11,268 bases of DNA from Gemmatimonadota bacterium (lineage in GTDB: Bacteria; Gemmatimonadota; Gemmatimonadetes; Longimicrobiales; Gaopeijiaceae), in contig JAUQOX010000079.1 of assembly GCA_030550695.1 (NCBI GenBank), forward strand, positions 1-11,268, in the 5' to 3' direction. The position numbers were made by a program, and so were the translations under genes. Each line of letters opens with the position of its first letter. Position 1 is the stretch's first letter. The notes under the pieces are model-generated. The model did no database searches, had not been told where the DNA came from, and worked only from the letters and a program-made list of their open reading frames with translations. Shown one piece after another: positions 1 to 7,270 of the stretch.

Positions 1-1
1 T

Positions 2-922
2 GAAGCCGCGGCCCGACACGGCATCCAGCCCCGGGCCGTGGCGGAAGCCCTGGAGCGGGCCATGCGGGGCACGCGGGCCACGGAGTTTGCCGATTTCGAC
101 CGGAAGATCCCCGTGGTGGTGCGCCTGCCCGACTCCCTCCGGTTCCGGAGGAGCACCCTTTGGAACCTCCACGTGCAAGGGGTGCCCCTGAGGGAGCTCG
201 TGCGGGTCCGGGAAACCGCCGCGCCTTCCGAGATCCGACGGGAGGATCAAGGTCGCGTGGTGACCGTCTACGCCGACGTGCTCTCGGGGGGGTTGCAAGG
301 AGCCCTGACCCGGGTGGAGGCGGCCCTGGCCGAGCTCCCCCCCGAAGCCGACTTGCGGGTGGAGGTGGGGGGAGAGAACGAAGAGATGCGCCGTTCCTTC
401 CGGGACCTGGCCTTCGCCTTCGGATTGGCCCTCCTCCTGGTGTACATGATCCTGGCCGCCCAGTTCGAGTCCTTCCTACACCCCTTCACCATCCTGGCTG
501 CCGTACCTCTGGCGGTGGTGGGGGCGGTGCTGGCCCTGGGGGTGGTGGGCGAGGGGATCAACACCATGAGCCTCATCGGGGGGGTGATCCTGGTGGGGAT
601 CGTGGTGAACGACGCCATCGTGAAGGTGGACTTCATCGTCCAGGGCCGGGGCCGAGGGATGCCTTTGAGGGAGGCCATCCTGGAGGCGGGGCGGGTGCGT
701 CTGCGGCCCATCGTGATGACCACGGGCACCACCGTCCTGGGTCTCGCTCCCATGGCGTTGGGGGTGGGGCCGGGGGCGGACCTCCGGGCTCCCCTGGCCC
801 TGGCCGTGATCGGGGGGCTCGCCGTGGCCACCGTGTTGACCCTTGTGGTGGTACCGGTGGTGTTTGCCCAGTTGGAAGGCCTGCGGGAGCGGTGGAGGGG
901 CGGGGGCGGGGGGAAGGGATGA
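2..922 (+). CDS. RND efflux permease, C-terminal part (5' truncated by window edge)
   Basis: This is the C-terminal 306 residues of an inner-membrane RND (HAE/AcrB-type) transporter, which uses proton flux to pump substrates through a trimeric periplasmic assembly. The frame is open from base 2 and no true start is visible; a GTG at 38 is internal. Residues 1 to about 125 look like the end of the second periplasmic porter/docking region. They are followed by membrane helices with the RND wording AAQFESFLHPF, then NTMSLIGGVILVGIVVNDAI, then RLRPIVMTTGTTVLGLAPMA. The place of AcrB Lys940 in TM10 is Asn (N203 in VVNDAIVKVDF), but a Lys (K208) lies five residues on in the same helix. The protein ends in a Gly-rich tail (RWRGGGGGKG) encoded by G runs. 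Its TGA overlaps the ATG of the next RND gene (ATGA), so the two are probably translationally coupled. The family call is secure; the substrate is unknown. Confidence 0.93.
   Translation, partial: EAAARHGIQPRAVAEALERAMRGTRATEFADFDRKIPVVVRLPDSLRFRRSTLWNLHVQGVPLRELVRVRETAAPSEIRREDQGRVVTVYADVLSGGLQGALTRVEAALAELPPEADLRVEVGGENEEMRRSFRDLAFAFGLALLLVYMILAAQFESFLHPFTILAAVPLAVVGAVLALGVVGEGINTMSLIGGVILVGIVVNDAIVKVDFIVQGRGRGMPLREAILEAGRVRLRPIVMTTGTTVLGLAPMALGVGPGADLRAPLALAVIGGLAVATVLTLVVVPVVFAQLEGLRERWRGGGGGKG
897..918 (+). promoter_or_regulatory. Candidate G-quadruplex over the start of the second RND gene
   Basis: Four G runs (4, 5, 6 and 3 G) are separated by C, C and AA, and the last run ends directly against the ATG at 919. 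This fits the canonical short-loop quadruplex pattern on the coding strand, so it would also be present in the mRNA. It lies where a Shine-Dalgarno sequence would sit. GGGGGGAAGGG could serve as a degenerate ribosome site, or the fold could limit initiation independent of the upstream gene. The motif is seen; any function is inferred. G runs are frequent in this DNA, which raises the chance background. Confidence 0.4.
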
Positions 923-3900
923 TCCGCCTGTTCGTCCGCCGCCCCGTGGCCGTGAGCATGGCCTATCTGGCCGTGGCCCTCCTGGGGGTGGCGGCCTGGC
1001 GGAACATTCCCCTGGAGCTCCTGCCCGACACCCGTCTCCCCCGTCTGGACGTCATGGCCTCCTGGCCCGGCGCCTCACCCGAGCAGGTGGAGGCGTTCCT
1101 TACGGCCCCCATGGAGGCCGTGATCCAGCAGGTTGTGGGGGTGGAGCGGGTGGTTTCCGAGTCCTACGAGGCCCAGGGGGTGGGTAGCGCCCGCATCATG
1201 GTGGAGTTCAGCCGCTCCACCGACATGGATTTCGCCCGCCTGGACCTGGGGGAGCGGCTGGCCTTTCTGGAAGAGGATCTGCCCCCGGGGGTGCGGTCGG
1301 TGCAGGTTCTCCCCTACATCCCCCCGGCCTTCGAGCGCCAGGCCCGCCGCGCCTTCCTCCGCTATACCCTTACGGGGCCCTACACCCCGGAGGCCCTCCG
1401 GGCCTGGGTGGAGGACCGCATCGCACCGGAGCTTAGCCGCATCGAGGGAGTGGCCTTGGTGCGGGTCATGGGGGGGAGGGACCGGGTGGTGGAGGTGGAG
1501 ATGGACGAGAAGAAGATCGCTTCCCTGGGGCTTTCCCCCGGGCAGGTGGCGGCCCGCCTCGCCGACCTGGAGCTGGTCCGGGAGGCGGGAACGGTGCGGG
1601 AGGGTACCCGCCAGTGGACGGTGACGCTGCGGCACCGGGTGGCCTCTCTCCAGCAGGTGAGGGACGCCGTGGTCCTCTCGTCGGCGGGGCGTGTGGTGCG
1701 GGTGGGCGACGTGGCTTGGGTGAGGGACACTTACGAGGAGCTTCAGGGGCATTACCGCATCAACGGACGCCCTGCCGTGGCCTTCGAGCTGGTCAAAGAG
1801 ATCGGGGCCAACACGGTGGCCGTGGCCGACCGGGCCAAAGCCCGCATGGCCGAACTCCAAGGGCGCCTCCCCGGTGGGACCCGCGTGTATCTGGACCAGG
1901 ACGAGAGCCTGGATATCCGCAGACAGCTTACCGACCTCCGGTACCGGGCCCTGGTTTCGGCGGGGGTGATCTTTGCGGTCCTGTTGCTCTTTCTCCGCAC
2001 GCTGTCCTCGGCGGGGGTGGTCTTCGCCACCATCGGCTTTTCCGTCCTCATTGCCTTGAACCTGGTCTATCTCGGGGGGTTCTCCCTGAACCTCCTCACC
2101 CTCATGGGGCTGGCCATGGGGTTCGGCCTCATGGTGGACAACGCCATCGTGGTTCTGGAGAACATCTACCGGAAGTGGCAGGGGGGTGGCTCTCCCCGTG
2201 GGGCAGCGGAAGAGGGAGCCTCCCAGGTGGTGCTCCCCGTGCTGGCCTCCACCGCTACCACCCTCATCGTGTTCGTGCCCTTCGTGTACCTCCAGGGGGA
2301 ACTGCGGATCTTCTACGTTCCCCTGGGGATCGTGGTGGGGCTGACGCTGGCGGCTTCCTTGGCCGTCTCCTTCTCCTTCGTGCCGGCGGTGGCGGCCAGG
2401 ATCCTGAAGCCTGAGGGCGCATCGGGGCCGGGGAGGGCACGCGGGAAAGCGGCTTCCCCCGTGTACCTCCGGCTCTACGATTCCCTCCTTGCCCTGAGCC
2501 TACGCTTCCCTTGGGGAGCCGTCGTGGTGGCGGCGGCAGCCCTGGGGGTGTCCTACCACCTCTTCGACAAGTACGTCACCAAAGGGGTGGTGTGGGGAGG
2601 GCGCTGGGGAGATCAGACCTTCGTCCAGATCAGCATCCGCCTTCCCCGGGGTTCCGACCTCGAGCGCACCGACGAACTGGCCCGCTCCTTCGAAGAACGC
2701 CTGGCCGCCCTTCCCGAGGTGGACAGGTTCACCACCAACGTCTTTGGCAACGGAGCCTCCATCACGGTCACTTTCCCTCCCGAGCTGGAGCACACCTACG
2801 TGCCGCCGGCCATCAAGGAGCACCTAGTCGCGTATAGCCTGGGTTTTTCCGGGGCCGAGGTGCGGGTCTACGGCTACGGCCCTTCCTTCTACGGAACGGG
2901 AGCCTCCCTTCCCAATTACTCCATCCAGATCCTGGGTTACAACTACGAGAAGGTGCGGGAGATTGCCGAAGACCTGGGGAACCGCCTGCGCCGGCTCTCC
3001 CGCGTTCACGAGGTGGACACCAACGCTTCGGGGAACTACTTCGAGCGGGACAGGGCCACGGAGTTCGTGGCGGAGATCCGGCGAGACGCCTTGAACCGAT
3101 ACGGCATGAGCGTACAGGAGTTCGTGTCCCGCCTCCAGGCAGCGGTTCGCGGCCAAACGGGGGCGGCTCTCCTCAGGCTCGGGGGAGAAGAGGTGCGCTT
3201 CGAAGTGAAGCTGGAAGGGTCCCGGGAGGTGGATCTCCGCAAGCTCCGGGAGACCCTCGTCACCGGGCGAGAGGGCACCTCCATCCGCATCGGCGACGTG
3301 GTGACCATCGAACCTCGGGAAGTCATGGCCAGGATCCGGCGGGAGGACCAGCAGTATGAGCGCACCGTGGCCTACGAGTTCCGGGGTCCTCCGAGATTGG
3401 GGGACCGGGTTCGGGAAGCGGTGGTAGCAGCGACGGCCCTTCCGCCGGGCTACAGCATCAAGGCCAGGGAAGAGTGGCGGTGGAGTCGGGAGGAACGCCG
3501 GCAGATCTACCAGGTGTTGGCCGTGTCCCTGGCGCTGGTCTTCATGGTCACCGCCGCCTTGTTCGAGTCTCTGCGACAGCCCCTGTGCGTCCTTCTCACG
3601 GTGCCCATGGCCCTCACGGGGGTGTTCCTCCTCTTCTTCTACGCCGACGCCACCTTCACCCGGGAGGCGTACATCGGCGTGATCATGATGGGAGGGGTGG
3701 TGGTGAACAACGCCATCCTCCTGGTGGACCACATCAACCGGATCCGGAGGGAGGAGTCCCTTCCCCTGGAGGAGGCGGTCCGCAAGGGAACCCTCCAACG
3801 GGTGCGGCCCATCCTCATGACCACCGCCACCACGGTTCTGGGTCTGCTCCCCCTGGTGCTCACGAGCCAGGGAGCCGACAGCCGGATCTGGAATGCTCTA

Positions 3901-3999
3901 GCCTATGCCCTCATGGGGGGGCTCGCCTCGTCCACCTTCTTCGTCCTGACCACCACGCCCGCCGTGTATCTGCTCTTCGAGGGGCCTCGGGGGAGGTAA
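919..3999 (+). CDS. RND efflux permease, complete (HAE/AcrB-type inner-membrane transporter)
   Basis: A full-length RND permease of 1026 residues, the usual size for the family. It starts with the typical short cytoplasmic end and TM1 (MIRLFVRRPVAVSMAYLAV), followed by a large periplasmic loop, TM2-6 at about residues 345-500, a second periplasmic loop at about 540-850, and TM8-12 at about 865-1020. In TM4 the proton-relay pair of AcrB (Asp407-Asp408) appears as D407-N408 (GLMVDNAIVVLEN). In TM10 the AcrB Lys940 position is N930 (VVVNNAILLVDH). Variants of this kind are common in non-enterobacterial RND subfamilies, so the protein need not be inactive. The start is set by the ATGA overlap with the preceding permease gene, and a much longer in-frame opening upstream is only a shadow of that gene. 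Two adjacent RND permeases suggest a mixed pump as in MdtBC. The adaptor and outer-membrane channel genes are not in the window, and the exported substrate cannot be read from the sequence. Confidence 0.95.
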   Translation: MIRLFVRRPVAVSMAYLAVALLGVAAWRNIPLELLPDTRLPRLDVMASWPGASPEQVEAFLTAPMEAVIQQVVGVERVVSESYEAQGVGSARIMVEFSRSTDMDFARLDLGERLAFLEEDLPPGVRSVQVLPYIPPAFERQARRAFLRYTLTGPYTPEALRAWVEDRIAPELSRIEGVALVRVMGGRDRVVEVEMDEKKIASLGLSPGQVAARLADLELVREAGTVREGTRQWTVTLRHRVASLQQVRDAVVLSSAGRVVRVGDVAWVRDTYEELQGHYRINGRPAVAFELVKEIGANTVAVADRAKARMAELQGRLPGGTRVYLDQDESLDIRRQLTDLRYRALVSAGVIFAVLLLFLRTLSSAGVVFATIGFSVLIALNLVYLGGFSLNLLTLMGLAMGFGLMVDNAIVVLENIYRKWQGGGSPRGAAEEGASQVVLPVLASTATTLIVFVPFVYLQGELRIFYVPLGIVVGLTLAASLAVSFSFVPAVAARILKPEGASGPGRARGKAASPVYLRLYDSLLALSLRFPWGAVVVAAAALGVSYHLFDKYVTKGVVWGGRWGDQTFVQISIRLPRGSDLERTDELARSFEERLAALPEVDRFTTNVFGNGASITVTFPPELEHTYVPPAIKEHLVAYSLGFSGAEVRVYGYGPSFYGTGASLPNYSIQILGYNYEKVREIAEDLGNRLRRLSRVHEVDTNASGNYFERDRATEFVAEIRRDALNRYGMSVQEFVSRLQAAVRGQTGAALLRLGGEEVRFEVKLEGSREVDLRKLRETLVTGREGTSIRIGDVVTIEPREVMARIRREDQQYERTVAYEFRGPPRLGDRVREAVVAATALPPGYSIKAREEWRWSREERRQIYQVLAVSLALVFMVTAALFESLRQPLCVLLTVPMALTGVFLLFFYADATFTREAYIGVIMMGGVVVNNAILLVDHINRIRREESLPLEEAVRKGTLQRVRPILMTTATTVLGLLPLVLTSQGADSRIWNALAYALMGGLASSTFFVLTTTPAVYLLFEGPRGR

Positions 4000-4113
4000 G
4001 ATCCGTCGGTTGGCGAAGGCTCGCCGGGCGGGAGAGGTCTGGCGGGCCGTCCGATCCCCTGGGTGGGCGGGCGGCGACGATCCGGCGGCCCAGCGAGGCG
4101 TTGCCCGCCGCCC
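4000..4113. other. Convergent intergenic gap with weak hairpins
   Basis: This gap lies between the end of the RND operon and the end of the minus-strand rhodanese gene. A short stem GGCGA-AGGC-TCGCC (4012-4025) sits 12 bases after the RND stop codon, and GC-rich complementary 7-mers occur at 4066-4072 and 4103-4109. None is followed by a T-rich tract, so no classical intrinsic terminator is supported. Termination here may depend on Rho or on the hairpins alone. No gene is seen in the gap. Confidence 0.4.
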
Positions 4114-4596
4114 TCACTCCACGGGGAACCCGTTCCGCCGCCAGCCGGAGAAATCCCCCACCAGGTGCCGGACCTTGGTGAAACCGTTCTGGCGAAGGTA
4201 GCCCTCCACCCACCGAGCCCGGGGGCCGACCTCGCAATACACCACGATTTCCCGGTCCGCCAGCCGCTTCAGTTCCTCGATCCGGTAGGGCACCATCCGA
4301 TCTTCCAGGTTGTAGGCGCCCGGAACGTGGCCGGAGGCGTATTCCACCGGGGTGCGCACATCCAGGACGATGGGGGCGTTCTCCGTCCCTAGCCGCTCCA
4401 GAAGCTCCTTGGCCGTAATGGAGGCGGGGTCCGAGCCGCCTCTGCAGGCCAAGGCGAAGGGGGCCGCGACCAGGACGAGGAACAGCCGTAGGGCCTCCCC
4501 AACCCGCAGGACCGGCCGGCGAAAGGCTCCCAACGAGAACTGGACCCGGGCGGCGATCCCTCTCGACGAGGGAAGGACAACAAAGGGTTTGGGCAC
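4114..4596 (-). CDS. Exported single-domain rhodanese-like protein, possible lipoprotein
   Basis: A small rhodanese (sulfurtransferase) domain protein of about 160 residues. The domain spans about residues 62-160 and shows the marks of the family: IVLDVRTPVEYASGHVPGA near the start, and the active-site loop CEVGPRA with the persulfide-carrying Cys at about 121. Before it lies a basic, then hydrophobic stretch (LRLFLVLVAAPFALAC), which looks like a signal peptide ending at a possible lipidated Cys, about residue 51. The -3/-2 residues (Ala-Leu) are not an ideal lipobox, so cleavage by ordinary signal peptidase or simple membrane anchoring is also possible. I chose the GTG at 4596 because AGGAG (minus strand, 4606-4610) lies nine bases upstream. 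An ATG at 4626 lacks a ribosome site, and a TTG at 4533 would give a more usual 29-residue signal. The gene stands alone, converging on the RND operon and divergent from glnS. It probably handles sulfur or thiol chemistry in the periplasm; the acceptor is unknown. Confidence 0.82.
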   Translation of the reverse strand: MPKPFVVLPSSRGIAARVQFSLGAFRRPVLRVGEALRLFLVLVAAPFALACRGGSDPASITAKELLERLGTENAPIVLDVRTPVEYASGHVPGAYNLEDRMVPYRIEELKRLADREIVVYCEVGPRARWVEGYLRQNGFTKVRHLVGDFSGWRRNGFPVE

Positions 4597-4762
4597 GACA
4601 ACAGGCTCCTGTACCTTAAGGGACATTCGCAGGGAACGACCGGAGGAAGCAAACCCCCCAATGCGGCGTAAGATCCGCCGGGTGGCGTCCCCCTCCACAT
4701 CCTGCGCCCGTGTGATAACTTCCCTGATCTGGCATGTGAAAGATCCCCTGGAAGGAGCGAGC
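4597..4762. promoter_or_regulatory. Divergent intergenic region between rhodanese gene and glnS
   Basis: These 166 bases must carry the promoters for both outward-facing genes. On the plus strand TGTGATAACT (4711-4720) resembles an extended -10 element for glnS (TG, one base, then a 4/6 match to TATAAT), but no good -35 is found 17 bases upstream. A small inverted repeat CGGCG-N7-CGCCG lies at 4664-4680. For the minus-strand gene I see the AGGAG ribosome site but no convincing promoter hexamers. No small gene is apparent. Confidence 0.4.
4752..4757 (+). promoter_or_regulatory. Ribosome binding site of glnS
   Basis: AAGGAG, five bases before the ATG at 4763, fixes the glnS start. The reading frame stays open far upstream, to 4352, but that stretch runs antisense through the rhodanese gene and lacks synthetase similarity. 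Confidence 0.8.
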
Positions 4763-7270
4763 ATGGCTGGGGAGTCCCGAGAGCCGGAACGGGTGGAAGG
4801 GGTGGACTTCATCCGCGCCATCGTGGCCCGTCACAACGCCGAGGGAACCTACGGCGGCCGGGTGATCACCCGCTTTCCTCCCGAGCCCAACGGTTTCCTC
4901 CACATCGGTCACGCCAAGTCCATCGTCCTGAACTTTGGGTTGGCCCAGGAGAACGGGGGACGGTGTCACCTTCGCTTCGACGACACCAACCCCCTCACCG
5001 AAGAGCTCCGCTACGTGGAGGCCATCCAGCAGGACGTGCGCTGGTTGGGCTACGACTGGGGCGAGCACCTCTACTTCGCTTCGGACTATTTCGAACGCCT
5101 GTATGAGTGCGCCCTGATCTTGATCCGGAAGGGAAAGGCCTATGTGGACTCCCTGTCCGAAGAGGAGATCCGGCTCTACCGGGGCACACTCACGGAGCCG
5201 GGCAAGGAGAGCCCGTACCGGAACCGGTCGGTGGAGGAGAACCTGGACCTGTTCCGGAGGATGAGGGCAGGGGAGTTCCCCGACGGGGCCCATGTGCTGA
5301 GGGCCAAGATCGACATGGCCCACCCCAACATGGTCATGCGGGACCCCGTCCTCTACCGGATCCGTCACGCCACCCACTACCGCACGGGGGATGCCTGGTG
5401 CATCTACCCCCTGTACGATTTCACCCACTGCCTTTCCGACGCCTTCGAAGGGATCACCCACTCCCTTTGCACCCTGGAGTTCGAGAACAACCGGGAGCTG
5501 TACGACTGGATCCTGGACGAGGTGGGGTTCGAGGAACCTCGGCCCCATCAGTACGAGTTCGCCCGCCTGAACCTCGACTACACCGTCATGAGCAAGCGGA
5601 AGCTCCTCCGCTTGGTGAACGAGGGTCACGTGGACGGCTGGGACGATCCCCGGATGCCCACCCTGGCGGGGATGCGTCGGAGGGGGATCCCCCCGGAAGC
5701 CATCCGCACCTTCTGCGAGATGATCGGGGTGGCCCGGGCCGACAATCGGGTGGACCTGGGCAAACTGGAATTTGCCGTCCGGGATCACCTGAACCGCACG
5801 GCGCCCCGCCGGATGGGGGTTCTGAGGCCCCTCCGCCTCGTGATCACCAACTACCCCGAGGGGCAGGTGGAGGAGCTGGAGATCCCTTCCTTTCCACCCG
5901 ATGTGGGGCTTCCCGGCTCCCGCAGGGTCCCCTTCAGCCGTGAGCTGTTCATCGAAGCCGAGGATTTTGCCCTGGAGCCTCCGCCGGGGTACCGGCGCCT
6001 GGCTCCGGGCCGGCGGGTCCGGCTCCGCTACGCCTACGTGGTGGAGTGCCGGGAGGTGGTGCGGGACCCCGCCACGGGGGCACCTCGGGAGGTCCGGTGT
6101 GTCTACGATCCCGCGAGCCGCGGAGCAGGCGGGCGAGGGGAGGCCGGCCTGGGAATCATCCACTGGGTGTCGGCCCCCCATGCCGTGCCGGCCGAGGTCC
6201 GACTGTACGACCGCCTTTTCTCCGTCCCCGATCCCGAAGCGGACGAGGGGAGGGATTTCACGGACTTCCTGAACCCCCTTTCCAAGGTGGTCCTGGAAAC
6301 GGCGTATGTGGAACCGGCGGTGGCCGAGGATCCCCCCGGCACGCGAATCCAGTTGGAGCGGCTGGGTTACTTTGCCGCCGATCCGGTGGACTGCCGACCT
6401 GGCCGGCTCGTTTTGAACCGCATCGTCACTTTGCGGGACACCTGGGCCCGGCGGAGGGAAGCCGCCGGGCAAGGGGGGGAGCCAGGGGTGGAGAGGGGGA
6501 GGTCCGGTGCGGTGGGGGTCCTCGGCCGGGCGAAGGGGGAAGGCCGCGGGGAGGGCGGAACAGCGGGGGGAGGAGACGATGCCGGGGAGGCCCCCCCTTC
6601 TCCCCTCCCCCCCGTGGAACGACGGGACGGGGGCCGGGAGGCCCGGGACGCGGTGCGGCGCCGGCATCCGGAGCTGGCCGACCGATTCCGCCGCTACCAG
6701 GTCGAGCTGGGGCTCACGGAGGAACAGGCCGACCTGGTGACGGGCTCCCCTGCGGCCGCCTCCCTGTTCCAGGAGGCCCTGGACCTGCTTGAGGGGCGGG
6801 GGGCCGTGACGCTGGCCAACTGGGTGGTGAACGAGGTGCTCCGGGTGTTGAAGGCTCGCGATCGGGAAGCCTTGCCCTTCGGACCCTCGCAATTGGCTTC
6901 CCTGGTGCGGCTCTTGGAGGATGGAATCCTGAGCCAGCCCATGGCCAAGGAAATCTTCCAGGAGGTCTCGGCCCGGGGAGCGGACCCCCTGGCCCTGGTG
7001 GCCGAGCGGGGGCTCCGGAAGGTGACCCAGGAGGAGGCTGTGGCCCCTCTGGTGGAGAGGGTCCTGGCGGCCTGGCCCGAAAAGGTGGAGGAGTATCGGC
7101 GCGGAAAGACAGGCCTGCTGGGGTTCTTCACCGGTTTGGTCCTCAAGGAGAGCGGAGGGAGGGCCGACCCCCGCCTGGTTCGCCAGATCCTGGTGCGGAG
7201 TCTCGAGGAGGGTGGGGCCGGGGGGGAAGGGAGGGTCGGCACGGGCAGGGGAGAAGGGGAGGCCCGATGA
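4763..7270 (+). CDS. glnS: Glutaminyl-tRNA synthetase with C-terminal YqeY/GatB-type domain
   Basis: A cytoplasmic class I aminoacyl-tRNA synthetase that attaches Gln to tRNA-Gln using ATP. At 835 residues it is about 280 longer than the E. coli enzyme. The catalytic core holds the class I signatures ITRFPPEPNGFLHIGHAKS (HIGH at 47-50) and VMSKRK (275-280, the KMSKS equivalent), plus the GlnRS-type stretch LRFDDTNP at 70-77. The two anticodon-binding beta-barrels run from about 350 to 560. Residues about 565-630 form a low-complexity Gly/Glu/Arg/Pro linker. Residues about 630-815 are a helical YqeY/GatB C-terminal-like tRNA-binding domain with the typical ending GLLGFFTGLVLKESGGRADP. A similar fusion is known from Deinococcus radiodurans GlnRS, where the extra domain helps tRNA binding. 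The gene ends in a Gly-rich tail and overlaps gltX by ATGA. Direct GlnRS charging means that GatCAB is not needed for Gln-tRNA. The call is very sure; linker and domain limits are approximate. Confidence 0.97.
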   Translation: MAGESREPERVEGVDFIRAIVARHNAEGTYGGRVITRFPPEPNGFLHIGHAKSIVLNFGLAQENGGRCHLRFDDTNPLTEELRYVEAIQQDVRWLGYDWGEHLYFASDYFERLYECALILIRKGKAYVDSLSEEEIRLYRGTLTEPGKESPYRNRSVEENLDLFRRMRAGEFPDGAHVLRAKIDMAHPNMVMRDPVLYRIRHATHYRTGDAWCIYPLYDFTHCLSDAFEGITHSLCTLEFENNRELYDWILDEVGFEEPRPHQYEFARLNLDYTVMSKRKLLRLVNEGHVDGWDDPRMPTLAGMRRRGIPPEAIRTFCEMIGVARADNRVDLGKLEFAVRDHLNRTAPRRMGVLRPLRLVITNYPEGQVEELEIPSFPPDVGLPGSRRVPFSRELFIEAEDFALEPPPGYRRLAPGRRVRLRYAYVVECREVVRDPATGAPREVRCVYDPASRGAGGRGEAGLGIIHWVSAPHAVPAEVRLYDRLFSVPDPEADEGRDFTDFLNPLSKVVLETAYVEPAVAEDPPGTRIQLERLGYFAADPVDCRPGRLVLNRIVTLRDTWARRREAAGQGGEPGVERGRSGAVGVLGRAKGEGRGEGGTAGGGDDAGEAPPSPLPPVERRDGGREARDAVRRRHPELADRFRRYQVELGLTEEQADLVTGSPAAASLFQEALDLLEGRGAVTLANWVVNEVLRVLKARDREALPFGPSQLASLVRLLEDGILSQPMAKEIFQEVSARGADPLALVAERGLRKVTQEEAVAPLVERVLAAWPEKVEEYRRGKTGLLGFFTGLVLKESGGRADPRLVRQILVRSLEEGGAGGEGRVGTGRGEGEAR
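6455..6620 (+). repeat. Low-complexity purine/G-rich segment encoding the GlnRS linker
   Basis: A compositionally biased stretch inside glnS, dominated by runs of G and then, near 6592-6612, runs of C. It encodes a disordered Gly/Glu/Arg/Pro linker between the synthetase body and the YqeY domain. Within it, 6473-6499 holds a possible quadruplex: a 7-G run that can supply two tracts, then 4 G and 5 G, with loops of 5 and 6 bases. No regular repeat unit is seen. Confidence 0.6.
7214..7259 (+). promoter_or_regulatory. G-run cluster (candidate quadruplex) before the glnS/gltX overlap
   Basis: Seven runs of three or more G (7214-7217, 7220-7226, 7229-7231, 7233-7235, 7243-7245, 7248-7251, 7256-7259) have loops of 1-7 bases and end seven bases before the gltX ATG. 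The last run, in GGGGAGG, could act as a weak ribosome site for gltX. The cluster encodes the Gly-rich tail of GlnRS (GGAGGEGRVGTGRGEGEAR). Its position mirrors the G-run cluster before the second RND gene. Confidence 0.35.

Noticed and set aside
160..918. Long in-frame opening upstream of the second RND permease
   Set aside because: It overlaps the first permease in another frame, translates to Gly/Arg/Pro-rich shadow sequence, and a family-typical N-terminus begins at the ATG at 919.
1470..1486. G-quadruplex-like run inside the second RND gene
   Set aside because: It encodes ordinary protein sequence (VMGGRDR) and shows that such motifs arise by composition here. It is used only as a background warning.
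4065..4113. Possible bidirectional intrinsic terminator
   Set aside because: Complementary 7-mers exist, but the loop is about 30 bases and no T tract follows on either strand.
4352..4762. N-terminal extension of glnS
   Set aside because: It runs antisense across the rhodanese gene, has no synthetase similarity, and AAGGAG lies directly before the ATG at 4763.
4616..6892. Very long minus-strand open frame (about 758 codons) opposite glnS
   Set aside because: Its translation is rich in His, Pro, Gly and Arg with no domain pattern. It mirrors the G/C third-position bias of glnS on the other strand.
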